The notes under the pieces are model-generated. The model had not been told where the DNA came from. It did not search any database and saw nothing but the letters and a program-made list of their open reading frames with translations. From NCBI RefSeq assembly GCF_048571125.1, contig NZ_CP182343.1, positions 1,984,001-2,048,000 of the forward strand: a stretch of 64,000 bases of DNA. The letters are read 5' to 3'. A program made the position numbers and the translations under genes. The stretch is from Arcobacter siniprincipis (GTDB taxonomy: Bacteria > Campylobacterota > Campylobacteria > Campylobacterales > Arcobacteraceae). This document shows positions 8,618 to 17,564 of this stretch, in pieces. The stretch's first letter is position 1. Each line of letters starts with the position of its first letter.

Positions 8618-9826
8618 TTGAATAATCAACTTATTAACTTTATTGTCAAAAAATACTTAAAATTTGACAAAAAAAATCCTTTTATATCAATAAGTGCAAT
8701 TTTAGCATTTGTTGGTGTAGCTGTTGGTGTTATGGTACTTATCATAACAATGGCTATTATGAATGGAACAGAAAAAGAGTTTAAAGATAAACTTTTTACA
8801 ATGAATTATCCTTTATCTGTATATGCAAAGTTTGGTAATGGGATAAATGATGATTTACTTAATAAACTTGAAAAAAAATTTCCAAATTTAAAATTTTCCC
8901 CTTATATATCTTCTCAAGCAATAGTGCAATATGATGAAAAGATATCAGGCGGTCTTATTTTTGGTGTTGACCCTAAAAGAGAAGCTAAAATAAACTCAAT
9001 ATATGAAAAAGCTACAAAAAACTTAGTGTTAAATAAATATGATTTAATTACAGGAATTGGAACATCTGATAAACTTTATTTATATGATGATAGTAAAGTA
9101 ACAATGTATTTTACTTCTTTAAATCCAAATGGCTTTTCAATGATGCCCAAAATGAAAAGATTTAATTATAAGGGTTCTTTTAGTTCAGGGTTAAATGCAT
9201 ATGATAATTCATATATGTACACATCAGCTGCTGCTTTAAGAACAATACTAAGAAAGAGTGATAATTATTATGATGGTATTCATATCTATTCAGATGATGC
9301 ATTTAATGACATAAAATTATTAGAAAAAGAACTTCAAAATTATCCAGGTGTTGGAGTAATTGGTTGGTGGCAACAAAATGGAAACTTCTTCTCTGCAATG
9401 GCATTAGAAAAAAAGGCACTTTTTGTTGTTTTGATGTTGATTATATTAGTAGCTTCACTTAATATTATTTCATCATTACTTATGACAGTTATGAGTAGAA
9501 GAAAAGAGATAGCCCTACTTTTATCAATGGGTGCAACAAATAAAGAGATAAAGAAAATATTTTTAAAACTTGGTATTGTAATTGGTTTTTCTGGTATTAC
9601 AATTGGTACATTTTTAGGTTTTTTTGGTATTTTTATACTTGATAATTTTAATATTATTTCTCTCCCAGCTGATGTTTATGGAACTAGTAAACTTCCTTTG
9701 GATTTAGATATGATTGATTTCATATCAATTATGATTGGTTCAGTACTAATCATATTATTATCTTCTTATTACCCTGCATCAAAAGCTACTAAAATTGATG
9801 TTATTGATGTTTTAAGAAACGAATAA
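8618..9826 (+). CDS. lolC: LolC/LolE-type lipoprotein-releasing ABC permease
   Basis: A 402-residue permease with the MacB/FtsX architecture: one transmembrane helix near residues 22-45, a large periplasmic domain, and three C-terminal helices (about 270-295, 318-345, 365-388). The N-terminal segment (a Lys-Tyr-Leu stretch before Ile-Ser-Ile-Ser-Ala-Ile-Leu-Ala-Phe) and the Met-Ser-Arg-Arg-Lys-Glu-Ile-Ala-Leu-Leu coupling region are typical of LolC/E. The start is TTG, one base after the secA stop; there is no ATG before the first membrane helix. No LolD ATPase is in the window, so it must be encoded elsewhere. LolC and LolE cannot be told apart here; a single hybrid LolF is also possible. 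Confidence 0.88.
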   Translation: MNNQLINFIVKKYLKFDKKNPFISISAILAFVGVAVGVMVLIITMAIMNGTEKEFKDKLFTMNYPLSVYAKFGNGINDDLLNKLEKKFPNLKFSPYISSQAIVQYDEKISGGLIFGVDPKREAKINSIYEKATKNLVLNKYDLITGIGTSDKLYLYDDSKVTMYFTSLNPNGFSMMPKMKRFNYKGSFSSGLNAYDNSYMYTSAAALRTILRKSDNYYDGIHIYSDDAFNDIKLLEKELQNYPGVGVIGWWQQNGNFFSAMALEKKALFVVLMLIILVASLNIISSLLMTVMSRRKEIALLLSMGATNKEIKKIFLKLGIVIGFSGITIGTFLGFFGIFILDNFNIISLPADVYGTSKLPLDLDMIDFISIMIGSVLIILLSSYYPASKATKIDVIDVLRNE

Positions 9827-9830
9827 ACTT

Positions 9831-12710
9831 TTACTTTTCAAATAACTTTGCAGGTGAAGTAATTATTCTTTTTAAAACATCAACTGGTGCAGATATAGAA
9901 TCTTTTGCTAGATTTGTATTTATTTGAGGATCATTTAAATTACCTGTAATATCAACTTTTGTAGAAACTCGTTTATCATCCCCTAAAAAGATATAACTTA
10001 ATCCTGGTATAAAATTAACAATCTTACTATAATCTTTCATGAAAATAAGATCAACACTTGAATCCACAGTCGAGTCTTTTAAGTTAATCGTTGCATAGCC
10101 ATCAAAATCAACCGAATTACCAATTGTATGAATCTTAAGTAAATTTAAAATTCTATTATCAAAATCATAAGTAAAATCTACATATCCTTCATTTACTGCA
10201 TATCCATTTAAATTAAATCCACCGTTTGTTACCATCCCAAAAACTGCAGGGATAGCTAATAAAGGGTTAATAAGAGCAGGACTTGTATTCACTAAAGTAA
10301 TTATATTATTTAATATATTTAAATTTAATATTCTATTTTTATCAAAAAGCATTTTCCCACTCATGAAATTATCTTTTCCATCAGCAGTTAAAGAAAATGT
10401 TCCACCTTTTATTAATTCTTTATCAAAAAAGGTATTTACAAAGTTATCATTAATATCTTTTGCATCTAAACTAATATTATCATTAATATCTTTTATATAT
10501 TTTATTTTTCCATTTAAATAATTTAAAGCAAATATAGCTTTGTTCTCATTAGCCGTTATATTATATTTATCTGATAAAACTTTGTATTTACTATTAACAA
10601 TTATATTTGAATTTTTACCTTCAATCTTTACATTTTTGTATTTGTCAACACTTGTAGTTTCGGTATCATACATCAAATCAAAGTTTTTTAATTTTAAATA
10701 TAAATCATCATCATTTTTTAAAGTTAAATCAATATTTTTATCTTTTGAAATAACTTTTATTAAGTCTTTTTTAGAATATCCTTTTATATTTAATGTCTTA
10801 ATTTTATTTTTTCCATCAGTAATTGGAATATCAAGTTTCCCAAAAGTCCCATCAAAGAAAACATTATCTTTGATTAAATCTATATTTGAATCCATAGAAT
10901 AAAAACTATTGTCTTTTAACAATATATTGGAATTTATTAACCTAATACTTAAATCTTCTCCTATGTTGTTTTTATTTTTATCATCAGATAAATCAATATC
11001 ATAAGAATTAATTATCAAATTAATTTTATCTTTAATAATATCGATTTTAAGGTCATTTGAATATGTATTAATAGTAGTTTGTTTATCATTAATCAATCCA
11101 AATAGTCTTAAACTATCTATTTTTCTTCCTTCTTTTTTTAAAGGCAGATTAAGTTCATATAAATTTGCTAAAAAGCTAATATTACTTTTATCATCTAGTT
11201 TTATAGATATATCGCCTTTTTTAATATCTAAATCTTTTAAGAGTTTCGAATACGGATATATTTTTCCTATATCTTTGATATTTATATCTGTACTATTATT
11301 TTGAAATAAAATTTGAGTATCCACATCATCAATAGTAAATTTTGTATTTTCTTTAAAATCTATAGCAAAATCAATTTTTTTATTTTCAAAATTTACAATT
11401 TCTTGATTATCACTTTTAATTAAAAGTTTGTTTAATAAAGCATTACCTTTTGAATCCATAGTTTTAGTATTGATTTTTAAATTTACTTTTGCATCTATCA
11501 TATCTTTATGTACAAAATCAGTATCTTTTATAATTACATCACTATTTATTAAATCAACACTTCCTTGTTTTGAATAAAACTCAAAATCATTTATCTTAAA
11601 AGTTGAATCTTTACTTTTAAATACCCCAAAAGTCTTCATAGGTGCATCATAAGGTATATATAAATGAACATTAGCATCGGTTGAGCCTGATAGTTGTTTT
11701 ATGGGAAGATTTATCTTATAAGCTTTTAAAATGCCTAAGACATTATCATCAAGCATATGAGTAGCTTTTAAGGTTACATCAACATGCCCATATTTCAAAC
11801 TTGTCATATCTTGTATATTTACAAAACTACCATCAATGTTTATACCTTTGAAAGTTGGTTTTTCTAAATTAATAAGTAAACCATCATTTTCATATTGCAA
11901 ATTTATAAGAGGTGTTTCTACAGCATCTAAATCACCATGAAATTTTACTTTTGCATCTGTAACTCTTGCATATCCTTTGATACTTTTTAAAATGGGAGTA
12001 AGAGTTTTTAAATTAAATTTTCCATATAAATAATCTAAATAGATTTTTCCATTTACATTATCATACATCCATGACTCAGCTATTTTGTCTAAACTTACAT
12101 ATTTTTTTAAAAATTTAATATCTTTCATTTCACCAGAATTTATAAAAAAGTCAAGTTCTTCTTTATTTGTCTGAATATTTAATTGACCATTTACTAAATT
12201 TTTATAATCATATTTTCCTAAAAAAACTAAAATATTATTAGATAGATCTAATTTTATTTTTCCCAAAAGCAATAAATCAATATCTTTTAAATAAATAGAA
12301 TAAATATTTAAATTTAAGATATCGCCCTCTTTTGAATACTGTGAAGCTATATTTACAAACTTATTGTCTATATAAATATAATCATCATCTAATCTTATTT
12401 TAAAAGTGTTGTCTGCTATTTTCATAGTTTCTATATTAATGCTTTGAAAGAAATCCAAAATCATAGGAGCTTTACTTATCATTGATTTTATATCTTCAAA
12501 AGAACTATGAACTTCTGTTTTTTTATCTTTTATAATTATTTCATCTATTCGTACAATGAGTTTCTTATCAATTTTAATATAGAATTTCGAAACTGAAAAA
12601 TTACCAAAAGAGAATGAATCCAAATTGATACCATTAATTAAGAAAAAAACTAAAAATGACATTAGTGATAAAAAGAATAAAATAAAAGCAATAATTTTTT
12701 TTAGTAACAT
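9831..12710 (-). CDS. Large AsmA/YhdP-like envelope protein
   Basis: A 959-residue protein with one N-terminal membrane anchor (residues about 5-26) and a very long periplasmic part of repeating polar beta-strands. This is the layout of the AsmA/TamB/YhdP superfamily of bridge-like proteins implicated in phospholipid transport to the outer membrane. The C-terminal ~150 residues, with Gly-Tyr-Ala-Thr-Ile-Asn-Leu and a Thr-Gly-Asn-Leu-Asn-Asp-Pro segment before the end, match the AsmA-like C-terminal region. The first 86 bases overlap the divergent mltG gene. The ATG at 12710 is well supported because it directly precedes the anchor. It converges on lolC with a four-base gap. Confidence 0.82.
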   Translation of the reverse strand: MLLKKIIAFILFFLSLMSFLVFFLINGINLDSFSFGNFSVSKFYIKIDKKLIVRIDEIIIKDKKTEVHSSFEDIKSMISKAPMILDFFQSINIETMKIADNTFKIRLDDDYIYIDNKFVNIASQYSKEGDILNLNIYSIYLKDIDLLLLGKIKLDLSNNILVFLGKYDYKNLVNGQLNIQTNKEELDFFINSGEMKDIKFLKKYVSLDKIAESWMYDNVNGKIYLDYLYGKFNLKTLTPILKSIKGYARVTDAKVKFHGDLDAVETPLINLQYENDGLLINLEKPTFKGINIDGSFVNIQDMTSLKYGHVDVTLKATHMLDDNVLGILKAYKINLPIKQLSGSTDANVHLYIPYDAPMKTFGVFKSKDSTFKINDFEFYSKQGSVDLINSDVIIKDTDFVHKDMIDAKVNLKINTKTMDSKGNALLNKLLIKSDNQEIVNFENKKIDFAIDFKENTKFTIDDVDTQILFQNNSTDINIKDIGKIYPYSKLLKDLDIKKGDISIKLDDKSNISFLANLYELNLPLKKEGRKIDSLRLFGLINDKQTTINTYSNDLKIDIIKDKINLIINSYDIDLSDDKNKNNIGEDLSIRLINSNILLKDNSFYSMDSNIDLIKDNVFFDGTFGKLDIPITDGKNKIKTLNIKGYSKKDLIKVISKDKNIDLTLKNDDDLYLKLKNFDLMYDTETTSVDKYKNVKIEGKNSNIIVNSKYKVLSDKYNITANENKAIFALNYLNGKIKYIKDINDNISLDAKDINDNFVNTFFDKELIKGGTFSLTADGKDNFMSGKMLFDKNRILNLNILNNIITLVNTSPALINPLLAIPAVFGMVTNGGFNLNGYAVNEGYVDFTYDFDNRILNLLKIHTIGNSVDFDGYATINLKDSTVDSSVDLIFMKDYSKIVNFIPGLSYIFLGDDKRVSTKVDITGNLNDPQINTNLAKDSISAPVDVLKRIITSPAKLFEK

Positions 12711-13713
12711 TATAGAAGTAATCCTAGTATTTAGTATCGTAATACTTTTTTATATAACAATTCCCTTATCATCTTCAAAAGTAATTTTTATACCTAAAGG
12801 GAGTACGAATTATATTATAACATACCTAAATAAATCAGGCTATGACTTAAATATTATTGATAAAATAATTATTAAAGCAAAAGGTTATCCTCAAAGTGGT
12901 TGGATTGATTTAAAAGCTACAAAAATGACTAAGGCTGACTTTATAAGTAGACTTCTTACTTCAAAAGCAGCTTTAAAATCATTAACATTGATTCCAGGAG
13001 AAACAGCATATTACTTCTTACAAGAAATTTCCAAAAAATTAAAACTATCTTTTCCAAAACTTCAAGAAGCTTATAACAAATATGCATACAAACTTGATGG
13101 TAATATTTTAGCAGAAACATATAATCTGCCAATAGGAATGGATGAAGATCACATTGTTTTTTATTTAATTTCATATACAAATAATAAGTATAAAGAGTTT
13201 TCAAATAAGATATTTGGTCATTATATAAAAAAAAGCTGGTACAAATATGTAATAATCGCTTCAATAATACAAAAAGAAGCAGCAGATGTTACTGAAATGT
13301 CAACAATATCTAGTGTGATTCAAAATAGACTTAAAAAAAGAATGCCCTTGCAAATGGATGGTACTTTAAACTATGGAGCTTACTCACATACTAAAGTAAC
13401 ATCAAAAATGATAAGAGAAGACACTTCTTCATACAATACATACAAATATGCTGATTTACCTGATAATCCAGTTTGTGCAGTTAGTTTAGATGCTATAAAA
13501 GCTGCAATTTTTCCATCAAAAAGTCAATACTTATATTTTTATAGAGATAAAAGCACTGGAAAACATCTTTTTACAAATACTTATAAAGAACATATAAATA
13601 ATATAAACAAGTTAAAAAATGTAAAAAGAGTAGAAGAAAAAAAAGTATTTCCAAAAAAAGATATGCCAGAATCAAAAAAAACTATAAAAAATCTTTGGAA
13701 AACAGTTAATTAG
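12625..13713 (+). CDS. mltG: Endolytic murein transglycosylase MltG
   Basis: A 362-residue MltG (YceG-like) protein, which cuts nascent glycan strands and terminates chain growth. One membrane helix lies near residues 22-45. The catalytic segment shows Ile-Ile-Gln-Lys-Glu-Ala followed by an Asn-Arg-Leu and Met-Pro-Leu-Gln-Met-Asp-Gly-Thr pattern; the Glu is the catalytic residue of the family. The Leu-Pro-Asp-Asn-Pro and Tyr-Leu-Tyr-Phe-Tyr-Arg segments also fit. The only standard start in front of the membrane helix is the TTG at 12625, which lies inside the divergent AsmA-like gene and has a weak AAGAG upstream. The true start might be a rarer codon a little downstream. Confidence 0.92.
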   Translation: MIPLIKKKTKNDISDKKNKIKAIIFFSNIIEVILVFSIVILFYITIPLSSSKVIFIPKGSTNYIITYLNKSGYDLNIIDKIIIKAKGYPQSGWIDLKATKMTKADFISRLLTSKAALKSLTLIPGETAYYFLQEISKKLKLSFPKLQEAYNKYAYKLDGNILAETYNLPIGMDEDHIVFYLISYTNNKYKEFSNKIFGHYIKKSWYKYVIIASIIQKEAADVTEMSTISSVIQNRLKKRMPLQMDGTLNYGAYSHTKVTSKMIREDTSSYNTYKYADLPDNPVCAVSLDAIKAAIFPSKSQYLYFYRDKSTGKHLFTNTYKEHINNINKLKNVKRVEEKKVFPKKDMPESKKTIKNLWKTVN

Positions 13714-13833
13714 TTGAGAAGTATTGAAACAAGAAATTTAAACTGTTTCTTTCTTGGTAGTTATTTAAAATATTATGTATAAAATAATGATAATATGACC
13801 TACACGAAAACTTAAATAAACCAAGGAACAAAA

Positions 13834-16026
13834 ATGTCAAAAATTATTTACACAAAAGTTGATGAAGCTCCAGCTTTAGCTACTTACTCATTTCTACCTA
13901 TTATCAAAGCTTTTACAAAAAGTTCTGGCATAGAAATGGTAACAAAAGATATCTCACTTGCAGGTAGAATTCTTGCTAATTTTCCAGAGAATTTAAAAGA
14001 AGATCAAAAAATTGGTGATCATTTAGCTGAACTTGGTAAATTAACTCAAGATCCAACTGTAAATATTGTAAAACTTCCAAATATTTCTGCTTCTATTCCT
14101 CAATTAAAAGCAGCAATTGCTGAATTACAATCAAAAGGATACAATGTACCTAATTATGATGAAAGTGATGAAATCACTGCTAGATACTCAAAAATCCTAG
14201 GATCTGCAGTTAATCCAGTACTAAGAGAAGGAAATTCAGATAGAAGAGCTCCAAGTGCTGTTAAAAACTATGCAAAAAACAACCCACATAGAATGGGAGA
14301 ATGGACAAAAGATTCTAAAACTGAAGTTGCACATATGGATCATGGAGATTTTTATGGTTATGAACTTTCTAAAACTTTTGAAAAAGAAGACGATTTAAAA
14401 ATATCTTTCTTTGACAAAAATGGTTCTCAAACAGTATTAAAAGCATCTTTACCTGTACTTGAAGGTGAAATAATTGATGCAACAATTATGAGCGCAAAAG
14501 CTTTACAAGAGTTTTATGCAAAAACAATTGAAGAAGCAAAAGAAAAAGATGTATTATTATCTTTACACCTTAAAGCTACTATGATGAAAGTTTCTGATCC
14601 AATTATGTTTGGATTTGCGGTTAAAGTATTTTTCAAAGATTTAATTGCTAAACACGGAGCTTTATTTGATGAATTAGGAGTTAACTTTAATAATGGTTTA
14701 GGTGACCTTTACTCTAAATTAGACAAAGTTGATGCAGCTAAAAAAGCTGAAATCGAAGCTGATATTGCTGAAATTTATAAAAAACAACCAAGACTAGCAA
14801 TGGTAAACTCTGCTAAAGGAATCACAAACTTACATGTACCATCTGATGTTATTATTGATGCATCTATGCCTGCTATGCTTAAAGGTGGTGGAAAAATGTG
14901 GAATGCTGATAATAAAGAAGAAGATACAATCGCTATGATTCCAGATAGATCTTATGCACAAGCATTTAAAGCAGTTATTGAAGACTTTAAAGAAAATGGA
15001 AAATTAGATGTTACAACTATTGGAACTGTTCCAAATGTTGGTCTTATGGCTCAAAAAGCTGAAGAGTATGGTTCACATGATAAAACTTTCCAAGCTCCAA
15101 GTGATGGACAATTTAAAGTTACAGATAAAGAAGGGAATACAGTATTCTCATTTGATGTTGAAGTTGGTGATATTTTCAGAATGTGCCAAGCTAAAGACGC
15201 TCCAATCCAAGATTGGATTAAACTAGCAGTTTCTAGAGCAAGACTTTCAAATACTCCAGCAATTTTCTGGCTAGATGCAAATAGAGCACATGATGCCCAA
15301 ATGATTAAAAAAGTAAATAAATATCTACCTGAACATGATACTAGTGGTTTAGATATATCTATAATGGCTCCATTAGAAGCTACAAAAGTATCTTTACAAA
15401 GAATGAGAGAAGGTAAAGATACTATTTCTGTAACTGGAAATGTATTAAGAGATTATAATACTGACTTATTCCCAATTTTAGAACTTGGAACAAGTGCTAA
15501 AATGTTATCAATCGTACCATTGATGCAAGGTGGTGGATTATTTGAAACTGGGGCTGGTGGATCTGCTCCTAAACATGTACAACAATTCACAGAAGAATCT
15601 TACTTAAGATGGGATTCATTAGGTGAATTTATGGCATTAGCAGCTTCTTTTGAACACTTAGGGAATACTCAAAATAATGCAAAAGCAAAAATTTTAGCTA
15701 CAACTTTAGATAAAGCTACTGGAACTTTCCTTTTAAATGACAAATCACCATCAAGAAAATTAGGTGGTGTTGATAATAGAGGAAGTCATTTCTATTTAGC
15801 TATGTATTGGGCACAAGAGTTAGCAGCTCAAACAGAAGATAAAGAATTGGCAGTAGAATTTACTCCTATTGCAAAAGCAATGGCTGAAAATGAAGATAGA
15901 ATTATGTCTGAATTAGTAGCTTCTCATGGAAAAGCTTCTGATATTGGTGGATATTATTTACCAGATGAGGAAAAAGCAAATGAAGCATTAAGACCAAGTG
16001 CAACATTAAATCTAATTATTGGTTAA
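13834..16026 (+). CDS. icd: Monomeric NADP-dependent isocitrate dehydrogenase
   Basis: A 730-residue protein that matches the monomeric IDH family along its length and is unlike the ~410-residue dimeric enzyme. Typical segments are the N-terminal Thr-Lys-Val-Asp-Glu-Ala-Pro-Ala start, a Asn-Ser-Asp-Arg-Arg-Ala-Pro substrate-site segment near residue 133, His-Met-Asp-His-Gly-Asp-Phe-Tyr-Gly, and Glu-Thr-Gly-Ala-Gly-Gly-Ser-Ala-Pro-Lys-His near residue 575. It oxidises isocitrate to 2-oxoglutarate with NADP+ in the TCA cycle. It has its own AAGGA ribosome binding site, stands alone between intergenic gaps, and ends in a terminator before mdh. Confidence 0.96.
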   Translation: MSKIIYTKVDEAPALATYSFLPIIKAFTKSSGIEMVTKDISLAGRILANFPENLKEDQKIGDHLAELGKLTQDPTVNIVKLPNISASIPQLKAAIAELQSKGYNVPNYDESDEITARYSKILGSAVNPVLREGNSDRRAPSAVKNYAKNNPHRMGEWTKDSKTEVAHMDHGDFYGYELSKTFEKEDDLKISFFDKNGSQTVLKASLPVLEGEIIDATIMSAKALQEFYAKTIEEAKEKDVLLSLHLKATMMKVSDPIMFGFAVKVFFKDLIAKHGALFDELGVNFNNGLGDLYSKLDKVDAAKKAEIEADIAEIYKKQPRLAMVNSAKGITNLHVPSDVIIDASMPAMLKGGGKMWNADNKEEDTIAMIPDRSYAQAFKAVIEDFKENGKLDVTTIGTVPNVGLMAQKAEEYGSHDKTFQAPSDGQFKVTDKEGNTVFSFDVEVGDIFRMCQAKDAPIQDWIKLAVSRARLSNTPAIFWLDANRAHDAQMIKKVNKYLPEHDTSGLDISIMAPLEATKVSLQRMREGKDTISVTGNVLRDYNTDLFPILELGTSAKMLSIVPLMQGGGLFETGAGGSAPKHVQQFTEESYLRWDSLGEFMALAASFEHLGNTQNNAKAKILATTLDKATGTFLLNDKSPSRKLGGVDNRGSHFYLAMYWAQELAAQTEDKELAVEFTPIAKAMAENEDRIMSELVASHGKASDIGGYYLPDEEKANEALRPSATLNLIIG

Positions 16027-16045
16027 TTTTTATTAAGTATAATTT

Positions 16046-16076
16046 AAAGGTAGGTCAATTGATCTACCTTTTTTTA
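16046..16076 (+). terminator. Terminator after icd
   Basis: AAAGGTAG and its complement CTACCTTT flank the self-complementary TCAATTGA, giving a long hairpin with one G-T wobble, followed by a run of T. It separates icd from mdh, so mdh probably has its own promoter or depends on read-through. Confidence 0.85.
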
Positions 16077-16097
16077 TTTAAATTTTAAAGGAACATT

Positions 16098-17045
16098 ATG
16101 AAAAATAAAAAAGTTGGGATTATTGGAGTTGGAAATGTAGGTTCAACACTTGCATATACTTTAGCTTCAAAAGGAATTTGTGAAAAAATAGTTTTAAAAG
16201 ATATTAGAGAAAATATTGTAAAAGCAATGGCCCTAGACATTTCACAAGCTGCAAATGCTGCAAGTTCTAGTACACTTGTAATTGCTGCAAAAAATTCAAC
16301 TGACTTAAAAGATTGTGATGTTATTGTTATAACTGCAGGAATACCAAGAAAACCAGGTATGAGTAGAGATGATTTACTTCTTACAAATGCAAAGATTATG
16401 AAAATAGTTGTAAAAGATATAGAAGAGCAAGCTCCAAATGCAATTATAATAGTGGTATCAAATCCTCTTGATGTGATGGTTTACACAGCACTAAAAGTTT
16501 CAAACTTTCCTAAAAATCAAATCATAGGAATGGCAGGTATTTTAGACAGTGCAAGAATGAGCCACTTTATTCTAGAAAAACTAGGATATGGAGCAGGACA
16601 AATAAATGCTTCTGTTATGGGTGGACATGGAGATGATATGGTCCCCCTACCAAACTTCTCAACAGTAGCAGGCGTACATTTAAGTGAAGTTCTTAGTTCT
16701 CAAGATATAGAAGATATAGTAGAAAAAACAAAAAATGGTGGAGCTCAAATAGTAAAATACCTAGAAACAGGATCAGCATACTATGCCCCTGCCCACTCTA
16801 CTTCACTTATGGTAGAAGCAATCTTACATGATAAAAAAGAAGTTTACCCTTGTGCTGTTTTACTAGAAGGGGAATATGGTTATGAAAATATAGTTTCAGG
16901 AGTTCCAATAATGCTTGGAAAAAATGGAGTTGAAAAAATTATAGAACTAAATCTAACAGTTGAGCAAAAAGAACTATTTAAAAAATCAGTATCCTCAGTT
17001 AAAGAATTAGTTGATACCCTAAATAAAAACAACTTTTTTGAATAG
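16098..17045 (+). CDS. mdh: Malate dehydrogenase
   Basis: A 315-residue enzyme of the lactate/malate dehydrogenase family. The NAD-binding glycine motif Gly-Val-Gly-Asn-Val-Gly-Ser-Thr is at residues 10-17. The mobile loop Pro-Arg-Lys-Pro-Gly-Met-Ser-Arg carries an Arg at the position that selects malate over lactate. The catalytic His is in Gly-Gly-His-Gly-Asp-Asp-Met-Val-Pro. It interconverts malate and oxaloacetate with NAD in the TCA cycle, a fitting neighbour for icd. An AAAGGA ribosome binding site precedes the ATG. The family is the LDH-like (tetrameric) malate dehydrogenase type. Confidence 0.95.
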   Translation: MKNKKVGIIGVGNVGSTLAYTLASKGICEKIVLKDIRENIVKAMALDISQAANAASSSTLVIAAKNSTDLKDCDVIVITAGIPRKPGMSRDDLLLTNAKIMKIVVKDIEEQAPNAIIIVVSNPLDVMVYTALKVSNFPKNQIIGMAGILDSARMSHFILEKLGYGAGQINASVMGGHGDDMVPLPNFSTVAGVHLSEVLSSQDIEDIVEKTKNGGAQIVKYLETGSAYYAPAHSTSLMVEAILHDKKEVYPCAVLLEGEYGYENIVSGVPIMLGKNGVEKIIELNLTVEQKELFKKSVSSVKELVDTLNKNNFFE

Positions 17046-17152
17046 GAAATAACTTAAGCCCTTCCTTTATCAACTTTGTAATTTATTTCTTTAAATTCAT
17101 CAAAAATTAGAGTAAAATAATAGTAGTAAAACTTTTATAAAAGGAATATACT

Positions 17153-17533
17153 ATGAAAACTAGAAAACACGAACTTACAGTTGGTATACAAAAAGTTGAT
17201 AATAGTTTTTTACTTACCATAAAAGCAATAGGAACACTTACTCATGAAGATTATCAAACAATAACTCCAATGATTGATTCAGCCGTTGAAGGTATTACAA
17301 ACCCTAGAATTAGAGCAATTGTTGATTGTACTGAACTTGATGGTTGGGAATTAGAAGCTGCGTGGGATGACTTAAAGATTGGTCTTAAACATGGAAATGA
17401 GTTTGAGAAAATAGCTATTATCAATAGTAAAACTTGGATAAAAGTTGGCTCAAAAATTGCTTCTTGGTTTATACAAGGAGAAGTAAAAAACTTCGAAAAT
17501 GAAATAGAAGCTTTTGAATGGTTAAATGAATAA
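17153..17533 (+). CDS. SpoIIAA/STAS-like protein
   Basis: A 126-residue soluble protein with the SpoIIAA-like (PF11964-type) STAS pattern: a Phe-Leu-Leu-Thr-Ile-Lys-Ala strand, a Leu-Thr-His-Glu-Asp-Tyr helix start, an Arg-Ala-Ile-Val-Asp-Cys-Thr-Glu strand, a Trp-Glu-Leu-Glu-Ala-Ala-Trp-Asp-Asp-Leu helix, and a final Glu-Ala-Phe-Glu-Trp-Leu. Proteins of this group are small single-domain proteins of mostly unknown role; lipid binding or stress functions have been proposed. No anti-sigma partner is nearby. It has its own ribosome binding site (AAAGGA) and a TATAAT-like region upstream, and appears monocistronic. Confidence 0.75.
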   Translation: MKTRKHELTVGIQKVDNSFLLTIKAIGTLTHEDYQTITPMIDSAVEGITNPRIRAIVDCTELDGWELEAAWDDLKIGLKHGNEFEKIAIINSKTWIKVGSKIASWFIQGEVKNFENEIEAFEWLNE

Positions 17534-17534
17534 G

Positions 17535-17560
17535 ATACAGAGAAATTTTATTCTCTGTAT
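17535..17560 (+). terminator. Hairpin between convergent genes
   Basis: ATACAGAGAA and its exact complement TTCTCTGTAT form a 10-bp stem around a six-base AT loop, placed just past the stop of the STAS-like gene and just before the convergent ADP-ribosylglycohydrolase stop. The following T tract is interrupted, so termination efficiency is uncertain; it may act in both directions. Confidence 0.6.
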
Positions 17561-17564
17561 TGCT

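Noticed and set aside
10540..10902. Antisense ORF inside the AsmA-like gene, and similar antisense ORFs in ftsZ, mrdA and fliK
   Set aside because: They are low-complexity reading frames opposite well-supported genes, without ribosome binding sites or recognisable products.
13714..13833. Riboswitch or small RNA before icd
   Set aside because: Only a weak GAAACA/TGTTTC hairpin and AT-rich promoter-like sequence are visible; no conserved riboswitch core.
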